A program made the position numbers and the translations under genes. 64,000 nucleotides of DNA from positions 62,001 to 126,000 of the forward strand of contig NZ_JAHQYH010000003.1 of the NCBI RefSeq assembly GCF_019061205.1, written 5' to 3'. This stretch comes from Apilactobacillus waqarii (GTDB lineage: Bacteria > Bacillota > Bacilli > Lactobacillales > Lactobacillaceae). Under the pieces are notes generated by a model. The model did not search any database. It was not told the origin of the DNA and saw nothing but the letters and a program-made list of their open reading frames with translations. The number at the start of each line of letters is the position of its first letter. Within the stretch, counting starts at the first letter, position 1. This document shows positions 26,292 through 33,815 of this stretch, in pieces.

Positions 26292-27283
26292 TTGTAAATC
26301 ACTCCTTTTCTTTTGGCTTCCTTAATTAGGTAGTCAGGAATCTTGATACCAAGTTTCTTAGCTTGGCCTAAGTTGATTGCTAGGTCACCATGACTTAGCT
26401 TTTCGATAGGCATGTCGGCTGGGTTAGCACCCTTTAGAACACGAGCAGCCATCTTACCAGTTTGGACACCCAGCTTGTATTGGTTTAAACCAATGGTAGC
26501 TAAAGCACCTTGCTTAACAACAGTTGAAGCAGTAGGAAAGACTGGAACGTTCTTAGTGTTAGCAACGTTTACTAGTGTTTGGATTGCTGAAGCAACGGTG
26601 TTGTCATTTGGTACGTAGACAGCATCAACGTTTTGTACCATTTGAGTGGCAACTTGGTTTAAGTCGTTAGTGTTTGAAATTGAGTATCCCTTAACGTTAA
26701 CGTGTTCTTTCTTGCATAGTTCTACGAATTGATGATATTGAGATGTAGCTGAATCATCACTTGATGTGTAAATTACCCCTAGAGTATGTAGATTAGGCAT
26801 AATTTCTTTGATTAGCTTTAATTCTTCCTTCATTGGAGGAAAATCTGAAACACCTGTAACTTGGCGTCCGGGGTGTTCGTTCGAATCAACCAAGCCAGCT
26901 GACTTAGGGTCAGTAATCGCACCTAGAATAAGCGGTGCGTTTTTAACTGTATTAGCTAGTACTTGCGCTGATGGGGTGGTGATACCGATTGACATGTCGA
27001 CGTTTTCGGTTGCAAACTTAGAACTCATTGTCTTTAAGTTTCCTTGATCACCTTCTGCGTTTTGAAAATCAATATTGATGTTTTTACCTGGAGTGTAACC
27101 AGATTCTTTTAATCCATCGATAATTCCTTTATGGATTGCGTCTAAAGCGGGATGTTCTGTAAGTTGTAAAATCCCAACAGTAGGGGTGTGATCACGACTG
27201 ATCTTGTGTGGTTGTTTTTCTTGGTAAAAACCAAATCCTAGTAAGACGACCAGGACAAAAATGACTGTATAAAGTCTTTTCAT
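26288..27283 (-). CDS. trpX: ABC substrate-binding protein, TrpX-like
   Basis: The 331-residue binding protein is of the COG2984 / TrpX type: PTVGILQLTEHPALDAIHKGI starts the first lobe, followed by TPSAQVLANTVKNAPLILGAITDP and, later, DAVYVPNDNTVASA in the second. The N-terminus is a hydrophobic segment (about residues 4-20) without the lipobox cysteine common in homologues, so it may stay as an uncleaved anchor. GGAGAAT lies before the ATG. The first gene of the operon, it sits behind a leader peptide and terminator (27333-27546). Confidence 0.87.
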   Translation of the reverse strand: MKRLYTVIFVLVVLLGFGFYQEKQPHKISRDHTPTVGILQLTEHPALDAIHKGIIDGLKESGYTPGKNINIDFQNAEGDQGNLKTMSSKFATENVDMSIGITTPSAQVLANTVKNAPLILGAITDPKSAGLVDSNEHPGRQVTGVSDFPPMKEELKLIKEIMPNLHTLGVIYTSSDDSATSQYHQFVELCKKEHVNVKGYSISNTNDLNQVATQMVQNVDAVYVPNDNTVASAIQTLVNVANTKNVPVFPTASTVVKQGALATIGLNQYKLGVQTGKMAARVLKGANPADMPIEKLSHGDLAINLGQAKKLGIKIPDYLIKEAKRKGVIYK

Positions 27284-27332
27284 AACTCATTCTCCTTTTG
27301 TCATAAAGCTTAAAATGGTAAATAAATGCAAT

Positions 27333-27369
27333 AAAAAAACGGATAACCCAAGACACTACAGGTTACCCG
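27333..27369 (-). terminator. Attenuator terminator before trpXYZ
   Basis: CGGGTAACC (27361-27369) pairs with GGTTATCCG (27340-27348), followed on the minus strand by seven T (27333-27339). It lies inside the leader, between the leader peptide and trpX, and is therefore an attenuator rather than a gene-end terminator. Confidence 0.85.
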
Positions 27370-27489
27370 TTCTTATGGCCTGTGGTGTTCGAATCATATC
27401 CGCACAGGCTTATTTATTCGTGAGAAAGAAGCCGGTACAGATGCGCTTAATGATTGCATCATAAGTCGCATCTATACTAGTAATGCGAC

Positions 27490-27546
27490 CTATAGGCACC
27501 AGCTTTGCCAACGAGAACTTAGACTTGTTGATAAAATATTCTTCAT
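27490..27546 (-). CDS. Leader peptide with two Trp codons (trp attenuator)
   Basis: An 18-codon reading frame encodes MKNILSTSLSSRWQSWCL and ends at TAG. Tryptophan codons are numbers 13 and 16, the rarest residue appearing twice near the end. AGGAGAAAG lies a proper distance before the ATG, and a strong promoter is about 35 bases further upstream. The stop codon directly precedes the first arm of a chain of alternative hairpins. The product itself is presumably without function; its translation would sense charged tRNA-Trp. No database has been consulted. Confidence 0.72.
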   Translation of the reverse strand: MKNILSTSLSSRWQSWCL

Positions 27547-27579
27547 TGGTTCTTTCTCCTCTCAATTTAAGTTAAGTTC

Positions 27580-27608
27580 ATTTTAAGTTTAAGAATTACA
27601 ATTGTCAA
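27580..27608 (-). promoter_or_regulatory. Promoter of trp leader
   Basis: Minus strand TTGACA (27603-27608), exact 17-base spacer, TAAAAT (27580-27585): a near-consensus vegetative promoter just after the terminator of the upstream APC permease gene. Confidence 0.85.
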
Positions 27609-27628
27609 GAAATAAAACATAGAGCAAA

Positions 27629-27653
27629 TAAAAAAGAACACCATTTGGTGTTC
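27629..27653 (-). terminator. Terminator of APC permease gene
   Basis: GAACACC and GGTGTTC (27636-27653) form a hairpin followed on the minus strand by six T. Confidence 0.87.
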
Positions 27654-27660
27654 TTATGCT

Positions 27661-29301
27661 TTATTTGTCTTCTTTATTTTCGTCAGTTGGTTCATCTTCA
27701 TATGCGTCTAGATTGATTTGGTCATTGACCACTTTAGCATTATGAAGATCAGTACTTACCATTGAACTGGAAATTCCCCATCTGTAGAAAGCTAGGGAAA
27801 CAATAATAATCACAACGAAGTCCAATGGATATGGAATCCAGTTTTGACCACCAAATGGTGCTGAACCTACGTATGACATTACTGAGATGAAGATTAGGTA
27901 ACCAATCATCCAGAAACTACCGGCAAATTGGTTCTTTGTCTTTTTCCAGTCAGTTTTCCATTCAAAGTAGAAGTAGAATGGAAGACCTAATAGAATAACT
28001 ACGATAACCTTAACGGTTGTTGGCCACATTGCCCAGTAAGCAGCTAAACTAGCTAATACAAAGGCGAAAGGTGCCATAAATTGTAGCATTCTCATACGAA
28101 TTGGACGTTTGAAATTAGGTGCCATCTTTCTCAATGATGTTACTGTAACTGGACCAGTTAAGTATGCAATCAATGTTGAAGTAGAAATAACACTAGCAAG
28201 TGTACCCCAACTTCTGAATAGAGCAACTAATAGAACAGAGATGATCATATTAACAACCATCGCAATTCTTGGAACACCCCAACGTTCGTTAATTTTACCT
28301 AAGAACTTAGGCATGTGTTCATTTTGTACCATGGCAGCAAGAGTACGACTTGTTTGAGCAACAAATGAAACTCCTGTACCAAATGGTGAAATGAATGCGT
28401 CAAAGTATAGCAATACGGCAAGCCAGTGTAGGCCTAACATAATTGCTAAGTCGGCGAATGGTGATTCGAAGTTGATACCATGCCAACCTACCTTGGCAAG
28501 TACTGATGGTTCTACGGCACTAATGAATGTAAATTGAAGTGCAACGTAGATAACAATACTAATAGCCAATGAAATTGTAATACCTAAAGCGATATTACGT
28601 TTAGGGTTCTTAATTTCTTTTCCCATGTTAATAACAACTTGGAAGGCATTGTATGAGAAAATAATTCCTGAAGCTGTTGTTGCTGAGAAAATAGCAGCGC
28701 TACCATAAGGCATGAAACCTTGTGATGCGAAGTTTCCACCATGGAATCCTGATAGGAGTAACATGATGATAGTAAGTAGCGGAATTCCTAGTTTGAAAAT
28801 TGAAATGAAACTAGTGAATTTAGCTAGTAAATTAACAGACCAATAATTTAATAGCGTGAAGACTAATATGAAAAGAAAAACGACAAATAAACCTAGATTA
28901 GAAATTTCTCCATTTACGATAAAACCGTGAGTCCAGTGAGCCCATTTCCATGGCCATGAACCCATGTATTGGGTTGCGGCAACGGCTTCGATTGGAATCA
29001 AGGTAACTAATGATACCCAGTTAGACCAGGCAGCAATAAAACCTAATAGAGACCCGTGGGTGTATTGAGCGTACTTACTCATACCACCACTTTCGGGGAA
29101 CATTGAACCTAGTTCGATATAGTTAAAGGCGATAGCACCGATAACAATAGCACCGATTACCCATGAGATGATAGCAGCTGGACCAGCAACACGGGAAGCT
29201 TCCCATGAACCGAATAACCAACCTGAACCAATAATGGAACTAAGTCCCAACATTACAATTTGAAATAAACCTACTTTTCTTGATTTCTTATTTTTTTTCA
29301 T
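27661..29301 (-). CDS. APC superfamily amino acid permease
   Basis: A 546-residue membrane transporter with about 12-14 hydrophobic segments. Helix 1 has LGLSSIIGSGWLFGSWEASR, the substrate-binding G-S-G-W motif, and helix 6 has ASGIIFSYNAFQVVINMGKEIKNPKRNI. The branch resembles the YbeC/aspartate-like permeases of lactobacilli. A charged, acidic C-terminal tail of about 40 residues (DEPTDENKEDK) follows. Its ATG at 29301 has AAAGGAG upstream. It precedes the trpXYZ operon in the same direction but has its own terminator. Substrate not determined. Confidence 0.88.
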   Translation of the reverse strand: MKKNKKSRKVGLFQIVMLGLSSIIGSGWLFGSWEASRVAGPAAIISWVIGAIVIGAIAFNYIELGSMFPESGGMSKYAQYTHGSLLGFIAAWSNWVSLVTLIPIEAVAATQYMGSWPWKWAHWTHGFIVNGEISNLGLFVVFLFILVFTLLNYWSVNLLAKFTSFISIFKLGIPLLTIIMLLLSGFHGGNFASQGFMPYGSAAIFSATTASGIIFSYNAFQVVINMGKEIKNPKRNIALGITISLAISIVIYVALQFTFISAVEPSVLAKVGWHGINFESPFADLAIMLGLHWLAVLLYFDAFISPFGTGVSFVAQTSRTLAAMVQNEHMPKFLGKINERWGVPRIAMVVNMIISVLLVALFRSWGTLASVISTSTLIAYLTGPVTVTSLRKMAPNFKRPIRMRMLQFMAPFAFVLASLAAYWAMWPTTVKVIVVILLGLPFYFYFEWKTDWKKTKNQFAGSFWMIGYLIFISVMSYVGSAPFGGQNWIPYPLDFVVIIIVSLAFYRWGISSSMVSTDLHNAKVVNDQINLDAYEDEPTDENKEDK

Positions 29302-29467
29302 AAAACTCCTTTCATGGTCTTTGAGTATACTAACAAAAATCCATGTCCATGTAAAATGTTTAAAGACCTACCATGACACAGTTTTTGCTGCTTATTGGGC
29401 ATAATAATAACGTTTGTTAGCACTTAAAATTAATTAAAAAAAGTGTGATATTGATTATAATTCTTAA

Positions 29468-29842
29468 TTAATATTCACAAATCTCAATTACATTTTTTTC
29501 TGGATCATTTATGAAAAGTGAATTCATTGGTCCATTGGAACCATGAACCTTTTTGGGTCCATCGATGATGGTAACACCATAGTTGGCTAAATGGGCACTT
29601 AAGTCCGTTAATGAGTCCTTCACAATGATGCAGAATTTAGATGAACCCGGCGTAGGATTTTCCGGGACATTATCGTCACTGTCATTTTGAAGGAAGATTA
29701 GTTTTTGTTTGCCAAGTTGAAATTCAAGTCTGTCATCTGTGAATTCAACGATTGGAAGATCTAAAACTTCATGGTAAAAACGCATGCATAGCTTTAAATC
29801 ATTGGCAAAGATTGTAATATGGTCAATATCTTTGACCTTCAT
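29468..29842 (-). CDS. VOC family protein (glyoxalase/bleomycin resistance fold)
   Basis: A 124-residue single VOC domain: IDHITIFANDLKLCMRFYHEVLDLP forms the first beta-alpha-beta-beta-beta module and FINDPEKNVIEICEY ends the second. The metal-ligand positions are partly occupied (H near the start, E near the end of the second module), so it may be a metal-dependent dioxygenase, glyoxalase or binding protein; the type is unclear. I take the ATG at 29842, nine bases after AAGGA; an earlier ATG at 29851 abuts the site. Confidence 0.85.
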   Translation of the reverse strand: MKVKDIDHITIFANDLKLCMRFYHEVLDLPIVEFTDDRLEFQLGKQKLIFLQNDSDDNVPENPTPGSSKFCIIVKDSLTDLSAHLANYGVTIIDGPKKVHGSNGPMNSLFINDPEKNVIEICEY

Positions 29843-30009
29843 TATGATCATTCCTTTTTTAAATTTTTACACAATCAATTATACCATTATCGACGGAGTT
29901 GCAACGATTTAATGTTGCTGAAAACGCCGAAAAATTGACGTTTAGTCCTAAAATGTGTTAATTTTGTAATTATATATAAGTACGGAATAGAAAAAAGGAG
30001 AAAAAGACT

Positions 30010-31593
30010 GTGGCTTTATTAGATGTTAAAGATATCAGTATGGGTTTTGCCGACAAAAAACTATACGATGAAGCAAGTTTTACCCTTAATAAGGGTGAAC
30101 ATATGGGAATTGTTGGACAAAACGGGGTAGGAAAATCTACTTTGATTAAGATTATTACCGGAGTGGAATTGCCAATTTCAGGTTCAGTGAAGTGGCAAAA
30201 CAATGTAAGCGTTGGTTACTTGGACCAATACGCCGATATTCCAGAAGGAATGACATTGATTGATTTCTTACACACTGCTTATCAAGACCTATACGATAAA
30301 TCAAAGCACATGCAAGAATTGTATGAACAATATGCAGAAAACTTTGATGACAAGTTATTAGAACAAGCGGGAAGAATTCAAGAAGAACTAGAAGCAAAAC
30401 GCTTCTATGATATTGAGACCGAAATTGAACGAGTAATCACCGGTTTAGGTCTAGATGATGTCAAACGTGATCAACAAATCACCAACATGTCAGGTGGACA
30501 ACGTTCAAAGATTATCCTAGCTAAATTAATTCTAGAAAATCCAGACGTTATCTTACTTGATGAACCTACTAACTACCTAGACGTTGCCCACATTGCGTGG
30601 TTGGAAGACTACATCAATGGTTTTGACGGTGCCGTAATGGTAATTTCCCATGATTACGACTTCTTGGAAAACGTTACTAACTGTATCGTAAATATCGCCT
30701 TTGGTAAGATTACCAAGTACCGTGGTGACTTCAAGTCAGCCATGCGTCAAAAGGCTGAACGTGAAATGGTTCAACAAAGAGAATACGATAAGCAACAAGT
30801 TGAAATTGAAAAGGCCAAAGCCTTCATTAGAAAGAACAAGGCCGGTTCAAAATCAACAATGGCTAAATCAAGAGAAAAGATGCTATCACATATGGAATTG
30901 GTTGATCCACCTTCGACTAACATCCACGCATCATTTAACTTCCCATATGAAGACACTGGTTCACAAAATGCATTGGTTGTCGACGAACTATCAGTTGGTT
31001 ATGACAAACCATTACTAAAACCAGTTAGCTTCTCAGTTAATACTGATGAAAAGGTTGGTTTCCAAGGATTTAACGGGGTTGGTAAGTCAACTCTAATCAA
31101 GTCCATTCTAGGAATCCTAGAACCAAAGGGTGGAAAGGCAACATTCTCACCATCAGCTAAGGTTAGTTACTTTAGCCAAGATTTGGTATGGAGCAACAAT
31201 AATGAAACTCCAATGCAAATCATTCAAAACAAGTTCCCTAAGTTGGAACAAAAAGAAATCAGAACAAAACTTGCTAAGTGTGGTTTGGATTCAGCAAATG
31301 CTTCTAAGCCAATTGGTGAATTATCCGGGGGAGAACAAACAAAGGTTAAGCTAGCGATGTTGGAATTCACTCCATCTAACTTCTTGATCATGGACGAACC
31401 TACTAACCACTTGGATGATGAAACCAAAGAATCACTAAAACACGCAATTAACAACTTCCCAGGAAATGCAATCATCGTATCTCACGAAACTAGTTTCTAT
31501 AATGGACTAGTGGACAAGGTCTTAGATGTTGAAAAACTAAGTCTAAGGGATGCCGACGAAATAGCCAAAGCACAAGGACAAGTAAATAACTAA
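30010..31593 (+). CDS. ABC-F family ATPase (YkpA/YbiT-like)
   Basis: A soluble 527-residue protein with two ABC ATPase domains and no transmembrane part, the ABC-F plan for ribosome-associated factors. Walker A motifs are GQNGVGKST and GFNGVGKST; signatures MSGGQRSKIIL and LSGGEQTKVKL; Walker B ends LLDEPTNYLD and MDEPTNHLD. The linker between domains (about residues 240-310) is charged and helical. Shortness places it with YkpA/YbiT-type housekeeping members rather than the longer antibiotic-resistance forms, but that is uncertain. It begins at a GTG at 30010 with AAAGGAG upstream. Confidence 0.9.
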   Translation: MALLDVKDISMGFADKKLYDEASFTLNKGEHMGIVGQNGVGKSTLIKIITGVELPISGSVKWQNNVSVGYLDQYADIPEGMTLIDFLHTAYQDLYDKSKHMQELYEQYAENFDDKLLEQAGRIQEELEAKRFYDIETEIERVITGLGLDDVKRDQQITNMSGGQRSKIILAKLILENPDVILLDEPTNYLDVAHIAWLEDYINGFDGAVMVISHDYDFLENVTNCIVNIAFGKITKYRGDFKSAMRQKAEREMVQQREYDKQQVEIEKAKAFIRKNKAGSKSTMAKSREKMLSHMELVDPPSTNIHASFNFPYEDTGSQNALVVDELSVGYDKPLLKPVSFSVNTDEKVGFQGFNGVGKSTLIKSILGILEPKGGKATFSPSAKVSYFSQDLVWSNNNETPMQIIQNKFPKLEQKEIRTKLAKCGLDSANASKPIGELSGGEQTKVKLAMLEFTPSNFLIMDEPTNHLDDETKESLKHAINNFPGNAIIVSHETSFYNGLVDKVLDVEKLSLRDADEIAKAQGQVNN

Positions 31594-31615
31594 TTGTAAT
31601 AAGGAGGCGGACAAC

Positions 31616-31840
31616 ATCTATAATAGTCGAAAAGTATGGCTGATAATCGCAGATATTATGATGTTGATTTGGGCGCTTATATGTATTGAATGGTTAACCG
31701 TCAAAATTATTTTCATCGCCTTAGTATTATTCTTCGGCGGTCGCAATTTATACATTGACGATGGCCAATTGATCGATACGAGATACAGTGTCATAACAGC
31801 TTCCTGTTTCGCTTTATTTATTTTAATTAGTTTGTTTTAA
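31616..31840 (+). CDS. Small membrane protein, apparent ATC start
   Basis: The frame encodes 74 residues with two or three hydrophobic segments: I(M)YNSRKVWLIIADIMMLIWALI, then LTVKIIFIALVLFF and a C-terminal SVITASCFALFILISLF. The only strong ribosome site, AAGGAGG (31601-31607), lies eight bases before ATC at 31616. The first in-frame ATG is at 31658, with no site and inside the first hydrophobic segment. I therefore suggest initiation at ATC, or a strain-specific ATG-to-ATC change. Located 23 bases after the ABC-F gene and probably cotranscribed. Function unknown. Confidence 0.6.
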   Translation: MYNSRKVWLIIADIMMLIWALICIEWLTVKIIFIALVLFFGGRNLYIDDGQLIDTRYSVITASCFALFILISLF

Positions 31841-31850
31841 ACCCAAAAAA

Positions 31851-31882
31851 GAACCTACCATATCATGGTAGGTTCTTTTTTT
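31851..31882. terminator. Terminator after small membrane gene
   Basis: GAACCTACCA (31851-31860) pairs with TGGTAGGTTC (31866-31875), followed by seven T; preceded by an A-run for the convergent gene. Confidence 0.92.
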
Positions 31883-32690
31883 ACATAAAGTTACTTGGTT
31901 CGTCAGCGTAGTCATTCATAAAGTTCTTAGCGTCACTGTATGAGGCAAACTGACTGATGATGGTGATATCTTCTTTGTGTTGACGGTCGTTTCGATAATT
32001 TACCTGTTTAACCAAAAAGTATTCTTTAATATCATCTAGGGCCTGTGATTCATTATTTCTTACGTATATTTGGAGGTAAACGTGTTGGTTGGAGAATTCC
32101 AATTCACGTTTTGATAGTTTGATGTATCCCTTGGAATTCAATTGATTTTGACGGGGATGTTTTTCTGCAAGGGCGTTATCGCTGTTACAGAAGTAAACTA
32201 AGAACCAGTAAATGTTTAAGAAGAACATGAATAGGGCGAAGCAGTTTCTAAATAGGGTTTGCCAAAAATCAGAACCCGCTGCATAAGATCTTGCTTCGAC
32301 GATGAACTTGAAGTCGATTAGACTTTCCAAGTTAGTAGCAAGCAAACAAACGGTGAAGACGATAATCCACACGTATTTGTATAGCTTGATTAGTTGGCGC
32401 CAGAAATTATGATGCAGGTTATCGAGATATCGATGGTGCATCGAAGCTTCTGATACTAGGAATAATCCGCACAATAGAATGAAACAGATTAATGGAATTT
32501 TGTAACTTGTAATTAAGTAGAAGATACTTAATAGGAAGTTATTCATTGAGTTGGTTAGAAAAGACGGTACTCGATATCCAAAGATTTCAAGGACAACAAG
32601 GATAATTGCGCCTTCTCTGAATAGGTTGATGAATCGTTCAACGCTGTTGCTATTGGTTCGATTCAATACGATATTATAGACGTTTTGCAT
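31881..32690 (-). CDS. Polytopic membrane protein with C-terminal soluble domain, unknown
   Basis: A 269-residue protein not recognised. Four hydrophobic segments (about residues 28-44, 48-78, 105-122, 145-168) are followed by about 100 polar residues, including FSNQHVYLQIYVRNNESQ and an ending FASYSDAKNFMNDYADEP. That tail pattern (two beta strands plus helix, twice) looks like a small SPOR-like or NTF2-like domain, without certainty. The ATG at 32690 has AAAGGAG upstream. It lies downstream of pepI, beyond a row of hairpins. Confidence 0.65.
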   Translation of the reverse strand: MQNVYNIVLNRTNSNSVERFINLFREGAIILVVLEIFGYRVPSFLTNSMNNFLLSIFYLITSYKIPLICFILLCGLFLVSEASMHHRYLDNLHHNFWRQLIKLYKYVWIIVFTVCLLATNLESLIDFKFIVEARSYAAGSDFWQTLFRNCFALFMFFLNIYWFLVYFCNSDNALAEKHPRQNQLNSKGYIKLSKRELEFSNQHVYLQIYVRNNESQALDDIKEYFLVKQVNYRNDRQHKEDITIISQFASYSDAKNFMNDYADEPSNFM

Positions 32691-32746
32691 TTTGATGAAC
32701 TCCTTTAATTCATTAAAGATAGTTATACCACGAAAACATTAAAAAT

Positions 32747-32867
32747 AATATAAAAAAAAGACCTAGTAGGTCTTTTTTTCGAACCCAGTGGGTTCTTTTT
32801 TCAGACCCCGTGGGCTTTTTTTCAGAACCAGTCGGGTTCTTTTTTCAGCCCCCGTAGGGCTTTTTTA
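32747..32867. terminator. Array of five terminator-like hairpins
   Basis: Five successive G/C-rich hairpins at about 23-base spacing, four of them each followed by six or seven T on the plus strand: 32760-32772, 32781-32795, 32803-32816, 32824-32840 and 32847-32861. Loops are short (AGT, GT, CGT, AGTC, CCGTA-like). On the minus strand only the last, GACCTACTAGGTC followed by eight T, is a proper terminator, and it would end the pepX-pepI transcript. Confidence 0.85.
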
Positions 32868-33779
32868 TTACTTATTAAATGTATCGTTTTCCACTTCACG
32901 AATGAAAGTAGCTAAATGATCGTAGTAAACTGGGGCATTATCAATCATGTGATGATGACCGGCATTAGGAGTTGATACAAACTTAGCGTTTGGAATCATC
33001 TTAGCCATACGTTTACCAGTTTCAACAGGCATTGATTCATGTTCACCGAAGGTAACTAGGGTAGGGACATGGTTTTCTGATAGGTGATCAGTGTTGTGCC
33101 ATTCACCTAATTTACCAGTGATAACGAATTCGTTGTCACCTTGGAACTTGTTGTAAATATCAGTGTTGGATACGCCGATTAGGTGTTCCAACTTAGATGG
33201 TTGCTTACGGTCGATGTAACCCTTGTTTAGTTGATCAACATCGTTTTGGTAACGTTGATTGTCGTAGTCGTTTTCGGCTTCGCACTTCTTCATGAATGCT
33301 AATTCGTCAGGAGCGAATTCCTTTTCACGAATTTCGTCTAAGTGCTTAGTGTAATCATCAATGTCATCGACCATTGATGAGATGATGGCACCCTTTAGGT
33401 GGTCACCGTATTTTTGTGCGTATAGTTGAACTAACACACCACCCCAAGATTGACCAATTAAGTAGAAGTCATCTAGACCTAATTTTTGTCTAACTTCTTC
33501 AACTTCGTCAACGTAGTAGTCGTAAGTTAAAATCTTGTCAGCAATCTTAGGGTCTGAAAAATCAGGGGTATCGGAATACCATGAACCTAATTGATCGTAG
33601 TAGGTAACGGCAACATCTAGACCTTGTTTCTTCAATTGGTCAGCTGAGTCTTCCCAGTATTCGTGGGTTCCACCAGGGCCACCGTGTAGGGCAAGTAATT
33701 TAATCTTACCTTCTCCAGAAGTGTGGGTCCATAAATGATAGCCATTATCTAAAGTGATAATTTTTGTTTGTTGTTTCAT
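32868..33779 (-). CDS. pepI: Proline iminopeptidase
   Basis: This 303-residue alpha/beta hydrolase of family S33 removes N-terminal proline from di- and tripeptides in the cytosol. HGGPGG forms the oxyanion-hole motif, and GQSWGG is the nucleophile elbow with the catalytic serine. The Asp/His partners lie near the C-terminus (VTFGEHE region and GHHHMID). Family proteins are about 300 residues. The ATG at 33779 has GAGGG upstream. It follows pepX with a short gap, so proline-containing peptides are processed by a paired set. The frame extends to 33797 without a better site. Confidence 0.93.
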   Translation of the reverse strand: MKQQTKIITLDNGYHLWTHTSGEGKIKLLALHGGPGGTHEYWEDSADQLKKQGLDVAVTYYDQLGSWYSDTPDFSDPKIADKILTYDYYVDEVEEVRQKLGLDDFYLIGQSWGGVLVQLYAQKYGDHLKGAIISSMVDDIDDYTKHLDEIREKEFAPDELAFMKKCEAENDYDNQRYQNDVDQLNKGYIDRKQPSKLEHLIGVSNTDIYNKFQGDNEFVITGKLGEWHNTDHLSENHVPTLVTFGEHESMPVETGKRMAKMIPNAKFVSTPNAGHHHMIDNAPVYYDHLATFIREVENDTFNK

Positions 33780-33815
33780 GACAATCCCTCGTTTCAATCT
33801 AAATTATTATTAATA

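Larger units (their letters stand above)
27333..27579 (-). promoter_or_regulatory. Predicted Trp attenuator leader RNA
   Basis: The leader holds the Trp-codon peptide and a chain of mutually exclusive pairings. Segment 1 GTCGCAT (27483-27489) pairs with 2 ATGCGAC (27465-27471); 2 as AGATGCG (27467-27473) pairs with 3 CGCATCT (27439-27445). GGCTT (27429-27433) pairs with AAGCC (27407-27411), which overlaps GCCTGTG (27403-27409), the partner of CACAGGC (27378-27384). ACACCACAGG (27379-27388) pairs with CCTGTAGTGT (27353-27362), blocking the terminator. A ribosome stalled at the Trp codons would cover segment 1 and favour antitermination. No T-box consensus is present. Confidence 0.65.

Noticed and set aside
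27370-27411. tRNA-like piece in trp leader: GCCTGTG...TTCGAAC...CACAGGC followed by CA
   Set aside because: The seven-base acceptor-like stem and TTCGAAC look tRNA-like, but no T-arm stem, D arm or anticodon arm can be formed; it fits better as part of the attenuator.
27284-27660. T-box riboswitch for the trp transporter
   Set aside because: The conserved T-box bulge sequence and AG box were not found; the leader peptide with Trp codons explains the region instead.
32747-32867. CRISPR-like or REP element at the hairpin row
   Set aside because: Hairpin sequences differ between units and there are no spacers; T-runs mark them as terminator-like.
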